Positions 28,344 through 38,199 of a DNA stretch of 64,000 nucleotides are shown here, piece after piece (position 1 is the first letter of the stretch; each line of letters begins with the position of its first letter). The stretch is taken from assembly GCF_000235365.1 (NCBI RefSeq), contig NC_016452.1:420001-484000 (forward strand), written 5' to 3'. This DNA is from Eremothecium cymbalariae DBVPG#7215. Lineage: Eukaryota; Ascomycota; Saccharomycetes; Saccharomycetales; Saccharomycetaceae. The notes under the pieces are model-generated. The model was not told the DNA's origin. It made no database searches and worked only from the letters and a program-made list of their open reading frames with translations. The translations under genes were made by a program, and so were the position numbers.

Positions 28344-31097
28344 TCATAGTTCCCAAGCCAATTCATTTTCCTTATCATCCTCTTCTTGTAATGGCTCATC
28401 AATTGTATTGATTTTTATATCACTGCACAAGCAGCACTTGGTAGACAGTAAGCTATCCAGTTCTCGGACATTGACGGACTGCTTCCCATGACGAGCCAAC
28501 CTGCGTTGATAGGACTCTATTTGGCTTCTCATATTGAATTCATTTGACTTGATAATCTCTTTAATCATACAATCTGTGTGGAAGTTATGTCCACATGGAA
28601 AAACAAAAAACTTTCTAGTGGGCAACAATTTTTCGCAGATGTCGCATGATACCCCAGGCCTCAATGATTGGTGTCGTTTGTTAAATAGTTCGATATCCTG
28701 CTTTATTTCTTTTTTAATCTTAATTGAGCCGTTGATCTCTTCAAAAATATGTGACATGGACGACCGATGTTTTTCGAGACTTCTTATTAATTCTTCCTTC
28801 AAGTTTGCAATTGTAGTTAGTTCGTTGAATAAGGGCAACAAATCTTTGATAGATAGAATTTTATTGGAATCTTCAATTATAGTCCTGATGGATTCCTTCA
28901 TATCTTTATCTTCATGAATCATAACACGAGCTATCTTTAACCATAATTTCTTTAGTGTGTACGTGTCTTCGGACTCCAAGGAGCCGACAATTATCTTTGC
29001 AGAGGTTATCATTCCATTTGACAAGGCCAAATCCACTGCATTATCGTACAACTTCAATTCGGAGTAGATATAAATGGCAACAGAATATCTGCGAAATTTC
29101 AAACTCAATCTTAATATAAAATTGTGATCAAATTTCGAAGCATAATCACTCATAAATTTGATTACTTCTTGTTCGCCTTCTAGATCGTCTGTATCCATCG
29201 ATACCAAAAGCATATATATAGCAGTGTTATGAATGAGGCTATCCTGAGAATCATGTTCTTTAATGCACCATTTTAAATATACCAAGGCGTAATTCGGCAA
29301 AGGCCTATGAGATAACCGTTGTTGCTCTTGGTAATGGTTGAAGTATGCAAGCATGGAAGGGATTAATTCAACTGGATCAACGTTCGGAATTTGGACCCAT
29401 GTATTGACAGCTGCATCGGGTGCGTTTATCAGTAATATGGTCCCATATTTGTACACAGATTCAGCATCCTGTAGTGTCACCAATACTTTCAGAGATTCGT
29501 ACCAGTTATCTGATCTGATCCAATAACTTAGCACATATTGGTAATCTTCAATCATATTGGCAAAGAATAGTAGTTCACTTTTTCTATTTTGTTGTGAAAT
29601 AAGTTGATAAACAGTTTCTCTATCCAATTTGTCCAAGTTTTCTTGTACAAAAAGTTGATAATCCTTTTCCAATTTCTCCTTGATCACCTTTAGATCCTCT
29701 AATTTTGTATCATTACTTTCTTCGTTGATGGATTCTTCTGCCTGGTTTAACTGGTTCATGAAGTTCCATATAATCCAAGAAGATAAAATGAAAATTTGAG
29801 TTTGGTTTGATTGGTTTACAATCGTCTTGAACTTGGTTATCAAGAAGGTTTGCAAGTACTGCAAATCGTCGAATTTCATAAACTTCAACGCCAGCGAACC
29901 CACTGAGGAACCAGTTTTAACTGCACCGTATCTTTCAGCAGCTTCTAACCATTTACCCTCAGAATACAACGAGTCAGCATATCTTTCTCTGATGTAATCA
30001 CTTTCCAATTGTGATAAACCACTTAAATTTAATGCAGTCTCAAACTGGCCATTAACACAGAGCAACTGCCAAATTCCTTCCATATGCTTTTCAATTACTA
30101 TCTCGTAAACATTCTCAGTTGAGTGGCACCAAAACGTGGCAGGGTCTTGTGAGTAATCAGCGCATAAATACAGCATCTTTTCGTCTTCCTTACTGAATAG
30201 TACCTCTTGAAATACTACCTTATTGTTCAATTGGTTGACGATGAGAAGTTCTGAACCCCTTAGGATTATAATGTAATAATCTGTTAAGACAACATCCTTT
30301 ATTCGGTTCCTTGATGGAGGAAGCTCCACACTTAATAGCATTTTGGATGAGGACAACAAACGACCTTTTTGATGTATACTGCCAAACACAATCCCAGCTC
30401 GTGTTACCCATGCAAATGAATCCTTGTAAGCGGTAAACTTAATACTAGATTCCTTGTCCAAAGCTTCAAAGTCTTCCTGCTCCGTAGGAGGATGCTTGGT
30501 AAATGTTGCGACAACACCCGAGTTGCACGGCGCCCAGTATAGAATATGGCTTCCAGCAACAATTATGGCACCTCCTGTTTTGGACCAAAGTATACCGTCA
30601 ATAGGCGATTGGCTAAGATAAACTCTTGTAGGCGACGGATCTCCCTGTCTTAAATCCAAATAGTACGCTTTTCCTTGCCTAGTTCCCACCAACATCTGCA
30701 ACTGATCAAAAGACCAATCAACACTAATAATATCACAATCCTTTCTATTCAATTTCTTCAAAGCAAAAAACTGTTGTTCTTTGTACTGGGTTGCAGCAAC
30801 ATGTCCAAACTTTATGATAAGAGTCAGATTACACATATAATATTTTGCAAAATTCGTTTTTACTAAAACTCTTGTACCAGCGGTATTCATCCAAATATGC
30901 AACAATCTCTCCTGGTTCAGATTTATCAATGGAATTTGAAACTTGACTACATTGGAAGGATCAGATAAATTTATTATAAACAACTGTCCACTTTTTAAGG
31001 CAAAGCACATAATATTATTCTGTATCTGTAGCGAACATATGTTGTTGTTAATCTCCTTGATAAAATCTAGCGACACATGCTCTATTTGGGCTTTCAT
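28344..31097 (-). CDS. PEP3: vacuolar sorting protein Pep3/Vps18 (HOPS/CORVET core)
   Basis: A 917-residue core subunit of the HOPS and CORVET tethers, which act in fusion at endosomes and the vacuole. The N-terminal third forms a beta-propeller (segments such as LLHIWMNTAGTRVLVKTNFAKY). An alpha-solenoid follows, with the clathrin-repeat-like stretch around residues 600-730. A C-terminal RING-like zinc domain has CDICEKLLPTRKFFVFPCGHNFHTDC and, after a helix, CCLCSD. S. cerevisiae Pep3 is 918 residues. It is divergent from SMD3, as YLR148W and YLR147C are. Confidence 0.96.
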   Translation of the reverse strand: MKAQIEHVSLDFIKEINNNICSLQIQNNIMCFALKSGQLFIINLSDPSNVVKFQIPLINLNQERLLHIWMNTAGTRVLVKTNFAKYYMCNLTLIIKFGHVAATQYKEQQFFALKKLNRKDCDIISVDWSFDQLQMLVGTRQGKAYYLDLRQGDPSPTRVYLSQSPIDGILWSKTGGAIIVAGSHILYWAPCNSGVVATFTKHPPTEQEDFEALDKESSIKFTAYKDSFAWVTRAGIVFGSIHQKGRLLSSSKMLLSVELPPSRNRIKDVVLTDYYIIILRGSELLIVNQLNNKVVFQEVLFSKEDEKMLYLCADYSQDPATFWCHSTENVYEIVIEKHMEGIWQLLCVNGQFETALNLSGLSQLESDYIRERYADSLYSEGKWLEAAERYGAVKTGSSVGSLALKFMKFDDLQYLQTFLITKFKTIVNQSNQTQIFILSSWIIWNFMNQLNQAEESINEESNDTKLEDLKVIKEKLEKDYQLFVQENLDKLDRETVYQLISQQNRKSELLFFANMIEDYQYVLSYWIRSDNWYESLKVLVTLQDAESVYKYGTILLINAPDAAVNTWVQIPNVDPVELIPSMLAYFNHYQEQQRLSHRPLPNYALVYLKWCIKEHDSQDSLIHNTAIYMLLVSMDTDDLEGEQEVIKFMSDYASKFDHNFILRLSLKFRRYSVAIYIYSELKLYDNAVDLALSNGMITSAKIIVGSLESEDTYTLKKLWLKIARVMIHEDKDMKESIRTIIEDSNKILSIKDLLPLFNELTTIANLKEELIRSLEKHRSSMSHIFEEINGSIKIKKEIKQDIELFNKRHQSLRPGVSCDICEKLLPTRKFFVFPCGHNFHTDCMIKEIIKSNEFNMRSQIESYQRRLARHGKQSVNVRELDSLLSTKCCLCSDIKINTIDEPLQEEDDKENELAWEL

Positions 31098-31326
31098 TAT
31101 TACCTTCCACTGGGCCTTGAAATATATTAGACTGCTGTGGGCTCTCCTTATAAGGCTGTCCTATATAATGCAAGTCCTTAATTCTCTGGAGATAACATTT
31201 ATTTCAATATTTTGAAAAATATTTCGAGCGGTGGTTCAAGAACATCATCAAAATATGGCGCTCAAGTATCAACAAAAATCATACCAATCAGTAACATAGC
31301 AGGGGATATATCAATTTTATTTCAAG

Positions 31327-31635
31327 ATGAGTACATCAGGTATTCCAGTTAAATTGCTTAATGAGGCTCAAGGCCATACGGTGTCTCTAGAGTTAACTAC
31401 TGGTGAGACCTACAGAGGTAAATTGGTTGAAAGTGAGGATAACATGAACTGTCAGTTACGAGATGTGACAGCAACCGCTAGAAATGGGCAAGTGACGCAT
31501 ATGGACCATGTATTTATAAGAGGCTCGCATGTAAGGTTTTTTGTTGTTCCAGATATGTTTAAGAATGCGCCGCTATTTAATACTGGCCCAGTTTACAAAC
31601 CTCCACCCCCAGTACGTGGGCCGAAGAGAAAATAG
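31327..31635 (+). CDS. SMD3: spliceosomal Sm protein SmD3
   Basis: A 102-residue Sm protein of the heptameric ring on U1, U2, U4 and U5 snRNAs. Sm1 runs from about 17 to 50 (HTVSLELTTGETYRGKLVE, EDNMNCQLRDVT). Sm2 is HVFIRGSHVRFFVVPDMFKNAP, with the invariant RG. A short Pro/Arg/Lys tail follows. S. cerevisiae SmD3 is of almost the same length (101). The start has a good A at -3 (AAGATG). Confidence 0.98.
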   Translation: MSTSGIPVKLLNEAQGHTVSLELTTGETYRGKLVESEDNMNCQLRDVTATARNGQVTHMDHVFIRGSHVRFFVVPDMFKNAPLFNTGPVYKPPPPVRGPKRK

Positions 31636-31893
31636 GAAGACATGTGAGTTGCCTTGTATATTAGTGAGTGTTTCAATACAAAATGTATAGCATTACACAA
31701 TTTGGTTAATATTGTATAAAATCAATTACGTTCTAAATAAGCATCTATAAGCACGTGATCTGGCTTTCGGATTTATGTCAAATCGCCTGTTAGATTTTAA
31801 GATCCAACTTATGTACATGCCTTCCTACCCTATCAACTTAATTGATAGGAAGCGCTATAGAGAAGTGCATTTCTATCATATAAAGTCATCGTA

Positions 31894-34470
31894 ATGCCAC
31901 GAAGTGATCCGTTTACGTTCGATGATTCAAAATTACTGTCGATGTACCAGTTGAGGACTTTGAATCCTGAGAATGACTGGGAGACTGATACATTAAATCC
32001 TGAACTCGATAATGCAAAAACTAACAACATCCAAAGAACCCTTGGCGATGTTCCAGATCCTTTAAATCCATCAATGTCCATGACCCAAGTCTTAAATCGA
32101 TTACAGATACCAGCTAATGAGAGATATAAGTACTATATCCATGGAAATGGCTTTAACACGAAATTATTCTTAAGGGACATCCATAAGGATGATACTTTTA
32201 AGGATTTGACGGAAGCATTAAACACCTTAGATTTTTCTTTACAGGAACAGAGTAATCATTTAAAGGAATTGGTTCAAAAGAATTTCGTTCGTTACGTTAG
32301 GTGTAAGTCAAATTTGGATCAGATATATGACCAATTCAATAAGCGGATGAATGGTAGCGATAATTTCTTGGGAATATACCATTTAGATGAATCGCTGAAT
32401 AACATGGTTAGAGCAACTACTATGAAACTTCTTCCGTTAGTGGATCAATCGACTAAATTGAAGAGTTATAGGGCTACAATTCGTTACGTTGAAGAAAATA
32501 GGGAATTGTTCAATCTACCTAAAACTTTATTGGAAAATCTAAACAAAAAAGATTATACAAATCTCATGGTTGAATATAAGAAGGGCGTAAAGCTCTACAC
32601 GCAGGTAAAAAAAAATATTGTGGTTGATAGAATATGGAACGACGTTGAATCTATCATAGAACAGTATAGAAAACATATTTGGGATTTGCTTATGGCACCG
32701 TTTGAAAATGAGGATCAGGAGTACTTTTTGCCTCTAATTTCCAAATTAATGGACTTAAAGGTGGAGGAGAATCCAATTAATATATGGATAGAGACACGGA
32801 TAAAACACTTCAATGCACAATTAACTTCCTTGGCTCAAGCAATTATGGGTAAACTAGTCATGGCGCAGCAATGTATCTTGAAGAATAATTCATCAGATGA
32901 TATTGATTTGTCATTTTACTTGAACTTGGAAACTTATTCTGAGGGCACACTTAGTTTCACGAGCAGAAACTATAGTTTGACAGATTCTCCAGTTATTGTG
33001 GAAATGTGGTTGCAGATTTTAACATATATTGAATCGATTTCTAAGTTGTGTTCTAATTTTGTTGAATTCTGGGAACACGTTGAAAGGTTTATGAATAATA
33101 TTTATCAAACTTCTTTGCTAAATGAAAAGAGGAAAGATAATATTATTGGACTCAGTGACCAGACTCAAGATGAAGCTGCTATATTACAGCTATCTGCTGC
33201 TGAAGTTGCAATAACGAAAGAACGAGGTGAAAATTTCATTAGACTTGTTAACAAAACTTTATGCGATTTATTTTTAGCTTCACAAGAGAGCTTAGGTAAT
33301 GGGCCTACTGTTTCGAAGGAGAAAGGAATTCCTTCGGACTATGGTTTTATCCCTCCTAGATGTAATAGTTTGAGTTGTCTGAGGTATTTGCCCAAAATTG
33401 TTGATCCAATTTTAAAATTTACAACTGAATTAGCACAGCTAACAATTAATGAAAACTCTATTAATATTTTAAGAAACCTTGATTCTAAAATATTAGATCG
33501 TTGTGTTGGCGCTATATCTTCCACGAAACTAAGGGATATGTCCAATTCTTACGTTTTGGAAGATTGGGAGGTCTACCAAACAACAAGTCCACAAGAATAT
33601 TGTATTACCCAGTATCCAGAGATAGTTTTATCCTTCAATCAATATAGCATTCGAACAATGCGTGATATATTGTTTTCCTATGAAAAACTACCAGTATTAA
33701 ACGGTGTCTCTATTGTCAATTACCCTTCTAAGCAACTAATCACTGGTATTGAAGTTCAGCAAATTGTGTCTTTAGAATCAGTACTAGAATCAATCCTCAA
33801 AAATGCAGCCAAAGATAAAGAGAATCCAAGAAACTCACATACTATTTTAACATTAACTAACTTACAACACATCAAAGAACACACATTTCCAGAAATCTTG
33901 CAGTATTTCGATGAAGCCTTTGAATCAAATTTAAGTACCAAAAAGCTTGAAATATTCACACTCTTGAATAAAATGGAGTCATCTATTTTTGGTAATTACT
34001 TATCTGGCTTGAAGTTAACTTTAAGGGATATATTAGAAGAAAAGTTCCATGAAATTAACTGGGCAATCCACAGTTCAAACTCATTCCGTGCTGGCGATTA
34101 CATTATTGAAACATTAATGGTCCTAGTAACTGTTCACAGTGAGTGTTTTCAGCTTGGTCCCCAATTAATCCATCAAATTCTAAAGGAGACACAAATATTC
34201 ATATCCAAATATCTCTTTGAAGCGTTTAAACCCTACATTGGCAATGTCTCTCCTGATGGCTTATTACAAATAACGGTTGACTTGCAGTTTTTCCAGAGGG
34301 TGTTAAGAAGTTACCTAGAACAAGAAACTGAAGTTATATTAACTGCATGTCTGCAGAATTGCATGAATAATGACATAAGCAAAATGCAGAGGTGCATGAG
34401 CGAAACTGAACCCATTGTGGCCTCTAACTTGAACAGGACTAGTGTTCAATTTGCTTCGTTCGAATCATAG
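31894..34470 (+). CDS. SEC5: exocyst subunit Sec5
   Basis: An 858-residue subunit of the exocyst, the octamer that tethers secretory vesicles to the plasma membrane. The N-terminal coiled coil contains LTEALNTLDFSLQEQSNHLK and FVRYVRCKSNLDQIYDQF, which match the fungal Sec5 signature. The remainder is the helical CATCHR-type rod. S. cerevisiae Sec5 is 971 residues, so this protein is a little shorter, mainly in the N-terminal segment. A GCACGTGA motif (31751-31758) lies about 140 bp before the ATG. Confidence 0.94.
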   Translation: MPRSDPFTFDDSKLLSMYQLRTLNPENDWETDTLNPELDNAKTNNIQRTLGDVPDPLNPSMSMTQVLNRLQIPANERYKYYIHGNGFNTKLFLRDIHKDDTFKDLTEALNTLDFSLQEQSNHLKELVQKNFVRYVRCKSNLDQIYDQFNKRMNGSDNFLGIYHLDESLNNMVRATTMKLLPLVDQSTKLKSYRATIRYVEENRELFNLPKTLLENLNKKDYTNLMVEYKKGVKLYTQVKKNIVVDRIWNDVESIIEQYRKHIWDLLMAPFENEDQEYFLPLISKLMDLKVEENPINIWIETRIKHFNAQLTSLAQAIMGKLVMAQQCILKNNSSDDIDLSFYLNLETYSEGTLSFTSRNYSLTDSPVIVEMWLQILTYIESISKLCSNFVEFWEHVERFMNNIYQTSLLNEKRKDNIIGLSDQTQDEAAILQLSAAEVAITKERGENFIRLVNKTLCDLFLASQESLGNGPTVSKEKGIPSDYGFIPPRCNSLSCLRYLPKIVDPILKFTTELAQLTINENSINILRNLDSKILDRCVGAISSTKLRDMSNSYVLEDWEVYQTTSPQEYCITQYPEIVLSFNQYSIRTMRDILFSYEKLPVLNGVSIVNYPSKQLITGIEVQQIVSLESVLESILKNAAKDKENPRNSHTILTLTNLQHIKEHTFPEILQYFDEAFESNLSTKKLEIFTLLNKMESSIFGNYLSGLKLTLRDILEEKFHEINWAIHSSNSFRAGDYIIETLMVLVTVHSECFQLGPQLIHQILKETQIFISKYLFEAFKPYIGNVSPDGLLQITVDLQFFQRVLRSYLEQETEVILTACLQNCMNNDISKMQRCMSETEPIVASNLNRTSVQFASFES

Positions 34471-34881
34471 GACTACATGTACTATAGAACTTTTTACTAC
34501 ATAGTCTGTAAATCGTGCGTGCTTTTAAAATAATGAATTAACTTTGAATTGCTACTCTGTGATGTACAGAGTTAATATTCTTTAAAGTAGTCAGTCAGGT
34601 ACAATCAATTTTTTAATTGGGTTTTACAAAAATCTTACGGGACACAATCATCGCATTTTGTGCCTAGAGAAATTTGGATGAACAAAGTTGAACTTTTAGG
34701 TTCAATTAAGGCAGAAACAACTCAAAAATCCGGAATTCAGGGAATAAACCATGCTATAATTATTTTGCATCTTATAAATACCAAACTTTATGGCTATCAC
34801 AACATTATTATAACAAATGCTAGCGCTTGCGTGCAATTAGATCTTAGTTCATCTCCCTTGATAGAGCAGCTAGTACTATTT
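34471..34881. other. SEC5 / small-gene convergent intergenic region
   Basis: A 411-bp AT-rich gap between converging genes. A 75-codon open frame beginning with GTG (34660-34887) has no ATG start and no recognisable motif. I see nothing else. Confidence 0.5.
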
Positions 34882-35157
34882 TCATGACTGTAGGTCACAA
34901 AAATCATCTAAATCTCCCTTAATCTCTTTATTTGTTTCGAGATATCTCTTGAAAAGCATGTCTATTTCGAACTGTAGCCTTTTTGCGTCTTCTAATAGCT
35001 CTCTTAGTGCCTTATCGCTGTCGTATTCATCATTGTCCTTTTCTTGCTTATTATACGACAGCGGTAGGACTTGAGATATTATGCGTTTTGTTGGAGAGTC
35101 TGGACTATTTAAGTCATATTTTTTGGGCGTCGAATTGATGCCAATTGGACTCAACAT
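34882..35157 (-). CDS. small coiled-coil protein in the position of YLR146W-A
   Basis: A 91-residue protein from a good ATG. The N terminus has several proline-directed phosphorylation sites (LSPIG, STPKK, NSPDSPTKR). The C-terminal half is a predicted amphipathic helix (ALRELLEDAKRLQFEIDMLFKRYLE). I do not recognise the sequence from a family. In S. cerevisiae the uncharacterised small gene YLR146W-A occupies this place and strand between SMD3 and RMP1. A Reb1-type site lies about 93 bp upstream, as expected for a real promoter. Confidence 0.68.
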   Translation of the reverse strand: MLSPIGINSTPKKYDLNSPDSPTKRIISQVLPLSYNKQEKDNDEYDSDKALRELLEDAKRLQFEIDMLFKRYLETNKEIKGDLDDFCDLQS

Positions 35158-35249
35158 CTTTAACCTTTTTCCATGCAGTGTTAATGACTAGTGTGCTATA
35201 GTCAAAGCTTAAATTACTAAAAGTGCTTGATGTAAACAATTACATCTGC

Positions 35250-35257
35250 TTACCCGG
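35250..35257. promoter_or_regulatory. Reb1-type site upstream of the 91-residue gene
   Basis: TTACCCGG is the core of the general regulatory factor Reb1, which clears nucleosomes at promoters. It lies 93 bp before the small gene's ATG and about 140 bp past the TRM82 stop codon. Confidence 0.55.
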
Positions 35258-35395
35258 TCTTTGGGAATACATTGGTCATCCGAATCGCAACCTCAAGTAG
35301 AGGAACTATATTATTAGTGCATGCCTTAAATTCCTTATCATAGTCTATTTATATTATACATACATTTAATAGTGGCTAGAGTGTGCCTTCCTTTT

Positions 35396-36721
35396 TTATG
35401 AATAATGATCACCCCGTTTTCTTAGTTGGGCGATATGATATAACGGATATATGCTATCAGCGTCAACTTGTGAAATGGTATTCCTCTCCAATGAAGATTT
35501 GAGAATAGGAGATACAGCAGAATTTTTGGATTCATCTTCTGTAAATTTACCGTCCTCATATTTAAAGAATTTAATTAATTCTTCTTGACCATTTTTACGA
35601 TCATCCAAGGATACCACAAGCTGGTTAGTCATCTCTGCAACTGCTAAAGAAACCAAGTTAGAATTCAACTCTAGCTTTTGGTGCAAGGTTAATTCACCAG
35701 TTGATTTATTGCATTCTAGTATAAATATCACCTTTGTTGCCTCGAAAATTACTGCTAGGTATGGTAGTTGTTCAAATGAGAGTATTTTCACAACCGATAA
35801 CTCTTTTCTGGTAGTCCCATCATGAAGCAAGAACCTCTCCGGAGGGAAGTGAAAATCTGTTAAATATGGAGCAACTAATTCACCAACATCAAATTTAAAT
35901 AGTAGCTTACCTTCCTGCCAATCCCATGAATAGATAGAGTCATCACCACCACCGCTAAATAGGAAATTTGGTTTCCATTTTGGTACACATAGAGTTGAAA
36001 CAAATTGCTTGTGGCCAAACAACCATTTATTGACAATAAAAGTCTGGGGGTAATGAGATATCTTTATGTGTTCATCCCTATCAGCTGTCAATACGTACTG
36101 CTTTCCTAAATTATCCTTGGTAACTGCAATATCAGTAAGCATAGATACATGACCTAAAACAGGTTCTGGAGTCATATTGGTAACAGGACACTCAAGAGAA
36201 GTCACATATACGTCACCAAATTTATCTGCAAGGATTAACTCCTTATCCGCTGAAAAAGTAATCGCACTGGGTCTTTTTGGAAATGGCTGACGTTTAAGTA
36301 GTGACAAGCAATTTGCATTCTCTAATTCAACCTTAAACAGTACCGCTGCCTTATCTGAGTCAGTGCATGCAACTAGAATAGACTCATCATCTGATAAAGT
36401 TAGGCACCTAATATATTGGTATAAAGGTGGGGCACCTGGACCCGGAACAGGCACTTTAGGTTCCTTACATGGCTGTTCAATAATAGAACCATCATTGGTT
36501 TTCATTTTTTTAGTGGCATTTCCAGCTAGCTGCCTCATTTGCTCCTGCTCAACCTTTTCCTTAATCAATTGTTTATTATCATACTCATCGATCCATTCAC
36601 CAATTAAGCTACAATTATTGATTTTGACGTCAACTTTAAAAACTTGGATCATGTTCTTGATCACGCAAAAAAGCAGGTTACCGTCTCTGCTGGATATTAA
36701 GAATTGAACTGGATGAATCAT
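35396..36721 (-). CDS. TRM82: tRNA m7G46 methyltransferase subunit Trm82
   Basis: A 441-residue WD-repeat partner of the catalytic subunit Trm8; together they make 7-methylguanosine at position 46 of tRNAs. I start at the ATG giving MIHPVQFLISSRDG, which aligns with the S. cerevisiae start. The frame upstream of it has no ATG. Diagnostic stretches are GAPPLYQYIRCLTLSDDES, ADKFGDVY, GHVSMLTDIAVT, TADRDEHIKISHYPQTFIVNKWLFGHK, the blade SGGGDDSIYSWDWQEGKLL and the tail IYPLYHIAQLRKRGDHYS. The promoter carries adjacent PAC and RRPE elements. Confidence 0.97.
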   Translation of the reverse strand: MIHPVQFLISSRDGNLLFCVIKNMIQVFKVDVKINNCSLIGEWIDEYDNKQLIKEKVEQEQMRQLAGNATKKMKTNDGSIIEQPCKEPKVPVPGPGAPPLYQYIRCLTLSDDESILVACTDSDKAAVLFKVELENANCLSLLKRQPFPKRPSAITFSADKELILADKFGDVYVTSLECPVTNMTPEPVLGHVSMLTDIAVTKDNLGKQYVLTADRDEHIKISHYPQTFIVNKWLFGHKQFVSTLCVPKWKPNFLFSGGGDDSIYSWDWQEGKLLFKFDVGELVAPYLTDFHFPPERFLLHDGTTRKELSVVKILSFEQLPYLAVIFEATKVIFILECNKSTGELTLHQKLELNSNLVSLAVAEMTNQLVVSLDDRKNGQEELIKFFKYEDGKFTEDESKNSAVSPILKSSLERNTISQVDADSIYPLYHIAQLRKRGDHYS

Positions 36722-36805
36722 TAATTCTAGACAGACGTCAACCAACGCTTAAGCATTTATGCATATTTGAATGAAGTAGTTATTCTTCTAGTGAAGTTGT
36801 GCAAG

Positions 36806-36838
36806 CTCATCGGATGTATATAGGAAAAATTTTTTTTC
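36806..36838 (-). promoter_or_regulatory. PAC + RRPE pair upstream of TRM82
   Basis: On the minus strand CGATGAG (36812-36806) is a 7/8 match to the PAC element GCGATGAG. It is preceded by GAAAAAAAATTTTTCC (36838-36823), an RRPE core. The pair lies 85-117 bp before the ATG. This combination is the hallmark of yeast ribosome-biogenesis promoters. Confidence 0.65.
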
Positions 36839-36964
36839 AGCTGCTCCACATTATGTAAGATGATTTCCGCAAATCTTCGCTCTTCTCATATTACGATGTT
36901 ATAATGATAGGCACTAAGATAGCACCAGCAAACTTGATAATTGTGCTGCATTATGATATTAAAC

Positions 36965-36987
36965 ATATATATATATATATATATATA
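36965..36987. repeat. AT dinucleotide repeat
   Basis: 23 bases of alternating A and T in the TRM82/RMP1 gap. Confidence 0.9.
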
Positions 36988-37539
36988 CAGGAGTAAACTT
37001 TTTAGTGACAATAGAAAACACGGACTATCCATCGGTCACGGTTTTGTTCAAGGTACATTACGGTGCAGAACCATAAATGCCGTAATTGGGTTAAAGAAAG
37101 ACCCTGTAGCCTTTTATGTTAAACTCGCCTCTTAATGTATATAGAAACGGATCTTGCGAATATTCGAAAAACGACATAAGTTCCACACCAAAGAAATAGA
37201 GTTAGATATCCGGAGACTGTAAAAATCATCTGGATATTCCCTCACTCCAAGACCACAAAAATGGTTACACTACTGAGATGGTCACCCGATTGTAATAATG
37301 AAGGATAGATCCAATTGTTTAGTTCCATATAACCGACTTTCAGTGCGGCAAATAGAACATATGGACATTTATCAGTTGGAAATATTGTGCAAAGTTGAAC
37401 GCGAAGCGGACAAGAGGAAGGTAAGAATGCTGTTAAATATTTGGGATTCAAGCACAAAACCTGTTGATTAACAATCAAAAGACCCTTCATGGTGATAAAT
37501 CTCATAGTTTGAGTTCCATCTGGTTTATGCCCATCATGT

Positions 37540-38199
37540 TTAGCCAAAAATGTCATCGATTGCCGACTTGCCACTGCGTTTCGTTCTCTTTTTAGTGGTG
37601 GTCTTGGTGGTCAGCCCACCACCACTTTGAACTTCCGATTTGGAAATACTAGACATATTCGCTGGCGGTATCCTTACTACTTCACGTAATGAAGAGAAGG
37701 AATCCTCTGGTATTTCCTCACCAAGCTCTTCATCTATTACCGGTTGCATCCCCATCTCCTTATCATGTATTCCATTAGCGCAGCGAAAACTAGTCACACA
37801 ATGACCATTGACTTTAACAAGCTCCCTGTAAATCGAACAAACTTTGGCCAACGATCCAAGCAACACCACCCCCAGCGTCACAAACTGTCCTAAGGCTACC
37901 ACATTGTTAAACTCATAATATGCCCTACGCTGCTGCCGCCTCAAAAACTTACCAACAAGCGAATCTAATTTCAGCCAGTCATACTGCGTTTTTTCACGTT
38001 TGCTTAAAACCTCTAGAACCTGTGCCACACTCCTCTTAAACATATTGAACTGCTTCCACCATACACTAACCCGATGTTGGTTTTTGTTCCTGTGATACAA
38101 TAAATGGATCACACGAAATTCCTGATTCAAAGCATCTACAATGTTTGCATTGTCAAATTGAAATTCACTTCGCCCCTTCACCCCCACAGATACCCCCAT
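37540..38199 (-). CDS. RMP1: RNase MRP-specific protein Rmp1
   Basis: A 219-residue subunit found only in RNase MRP, which cleaves pre-rRNA at site A3 and trims some mRNAs. The match to S. cerevisiae Rmp1 (201 residues) covers ALNQEFRVIHLLYHRNKNQHR, FNMFKRSV, FNNVVALGQFVTLGVVLL and the end KSAIDDIFG. The basic tail before that end is shared too. I start at the first ATG of the frame (MGVSVGVKG); a GTG two codons earlier is ignored. The N-terminal 20 residues are not conserved. It is divergent from ENG2, as YLR145W and YLR144C are. Confidence 0.93.
   Translation of the reverse strand: MGVSVGVKGRSEFQFDNANIVDALNQEFRVIHLLYHRNKNQHRVSVWWKQFNMFKRSVAQVLEVLSKREKTQYDWLKLDSLVGKFLRRQQRRAYYEFNNVVALGQFVTLGVVLLGSLAKVCSIYRELVKVNGHCVTSFRCANGIHDKEMGMQPVIDEELGEEIPEDSFSSLREVVRIPPANMSSISKSEVQSGGGLTTKTTTKKRTKRSGKSAIDDIFG

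Larger units (their letters stand above)
36722..37539. promoter_or_regulatory. TRM82 upstream region / RMP1 3' flank
   Basis: An 818-bp gap. Close to TRM82 it holds PAC and RRPE (36806-36838), and further up a 23-base AT repeat. A 104-codon open frame with an ATG (37556-37242, minus strand) overlaps the last bases of RMP1. It has Cys and Pro in unremarkable arrangement and no family I recognise, so I leave it uncalled. Confidence 0.6.

Noticed and set aside
34660..34887. 75-codon frame between SEC5 and the small gene
   Set aside because: GTG start only, overlaps the end of the opposite gene and shows no motif.
37242..37556. 104-codon frame overlapping the end of RMP1
   Set aside because: It has an ATG but no recognisable domain, overlaps RMP1 and lies in the TRM82 promoter; chance length in this gap.
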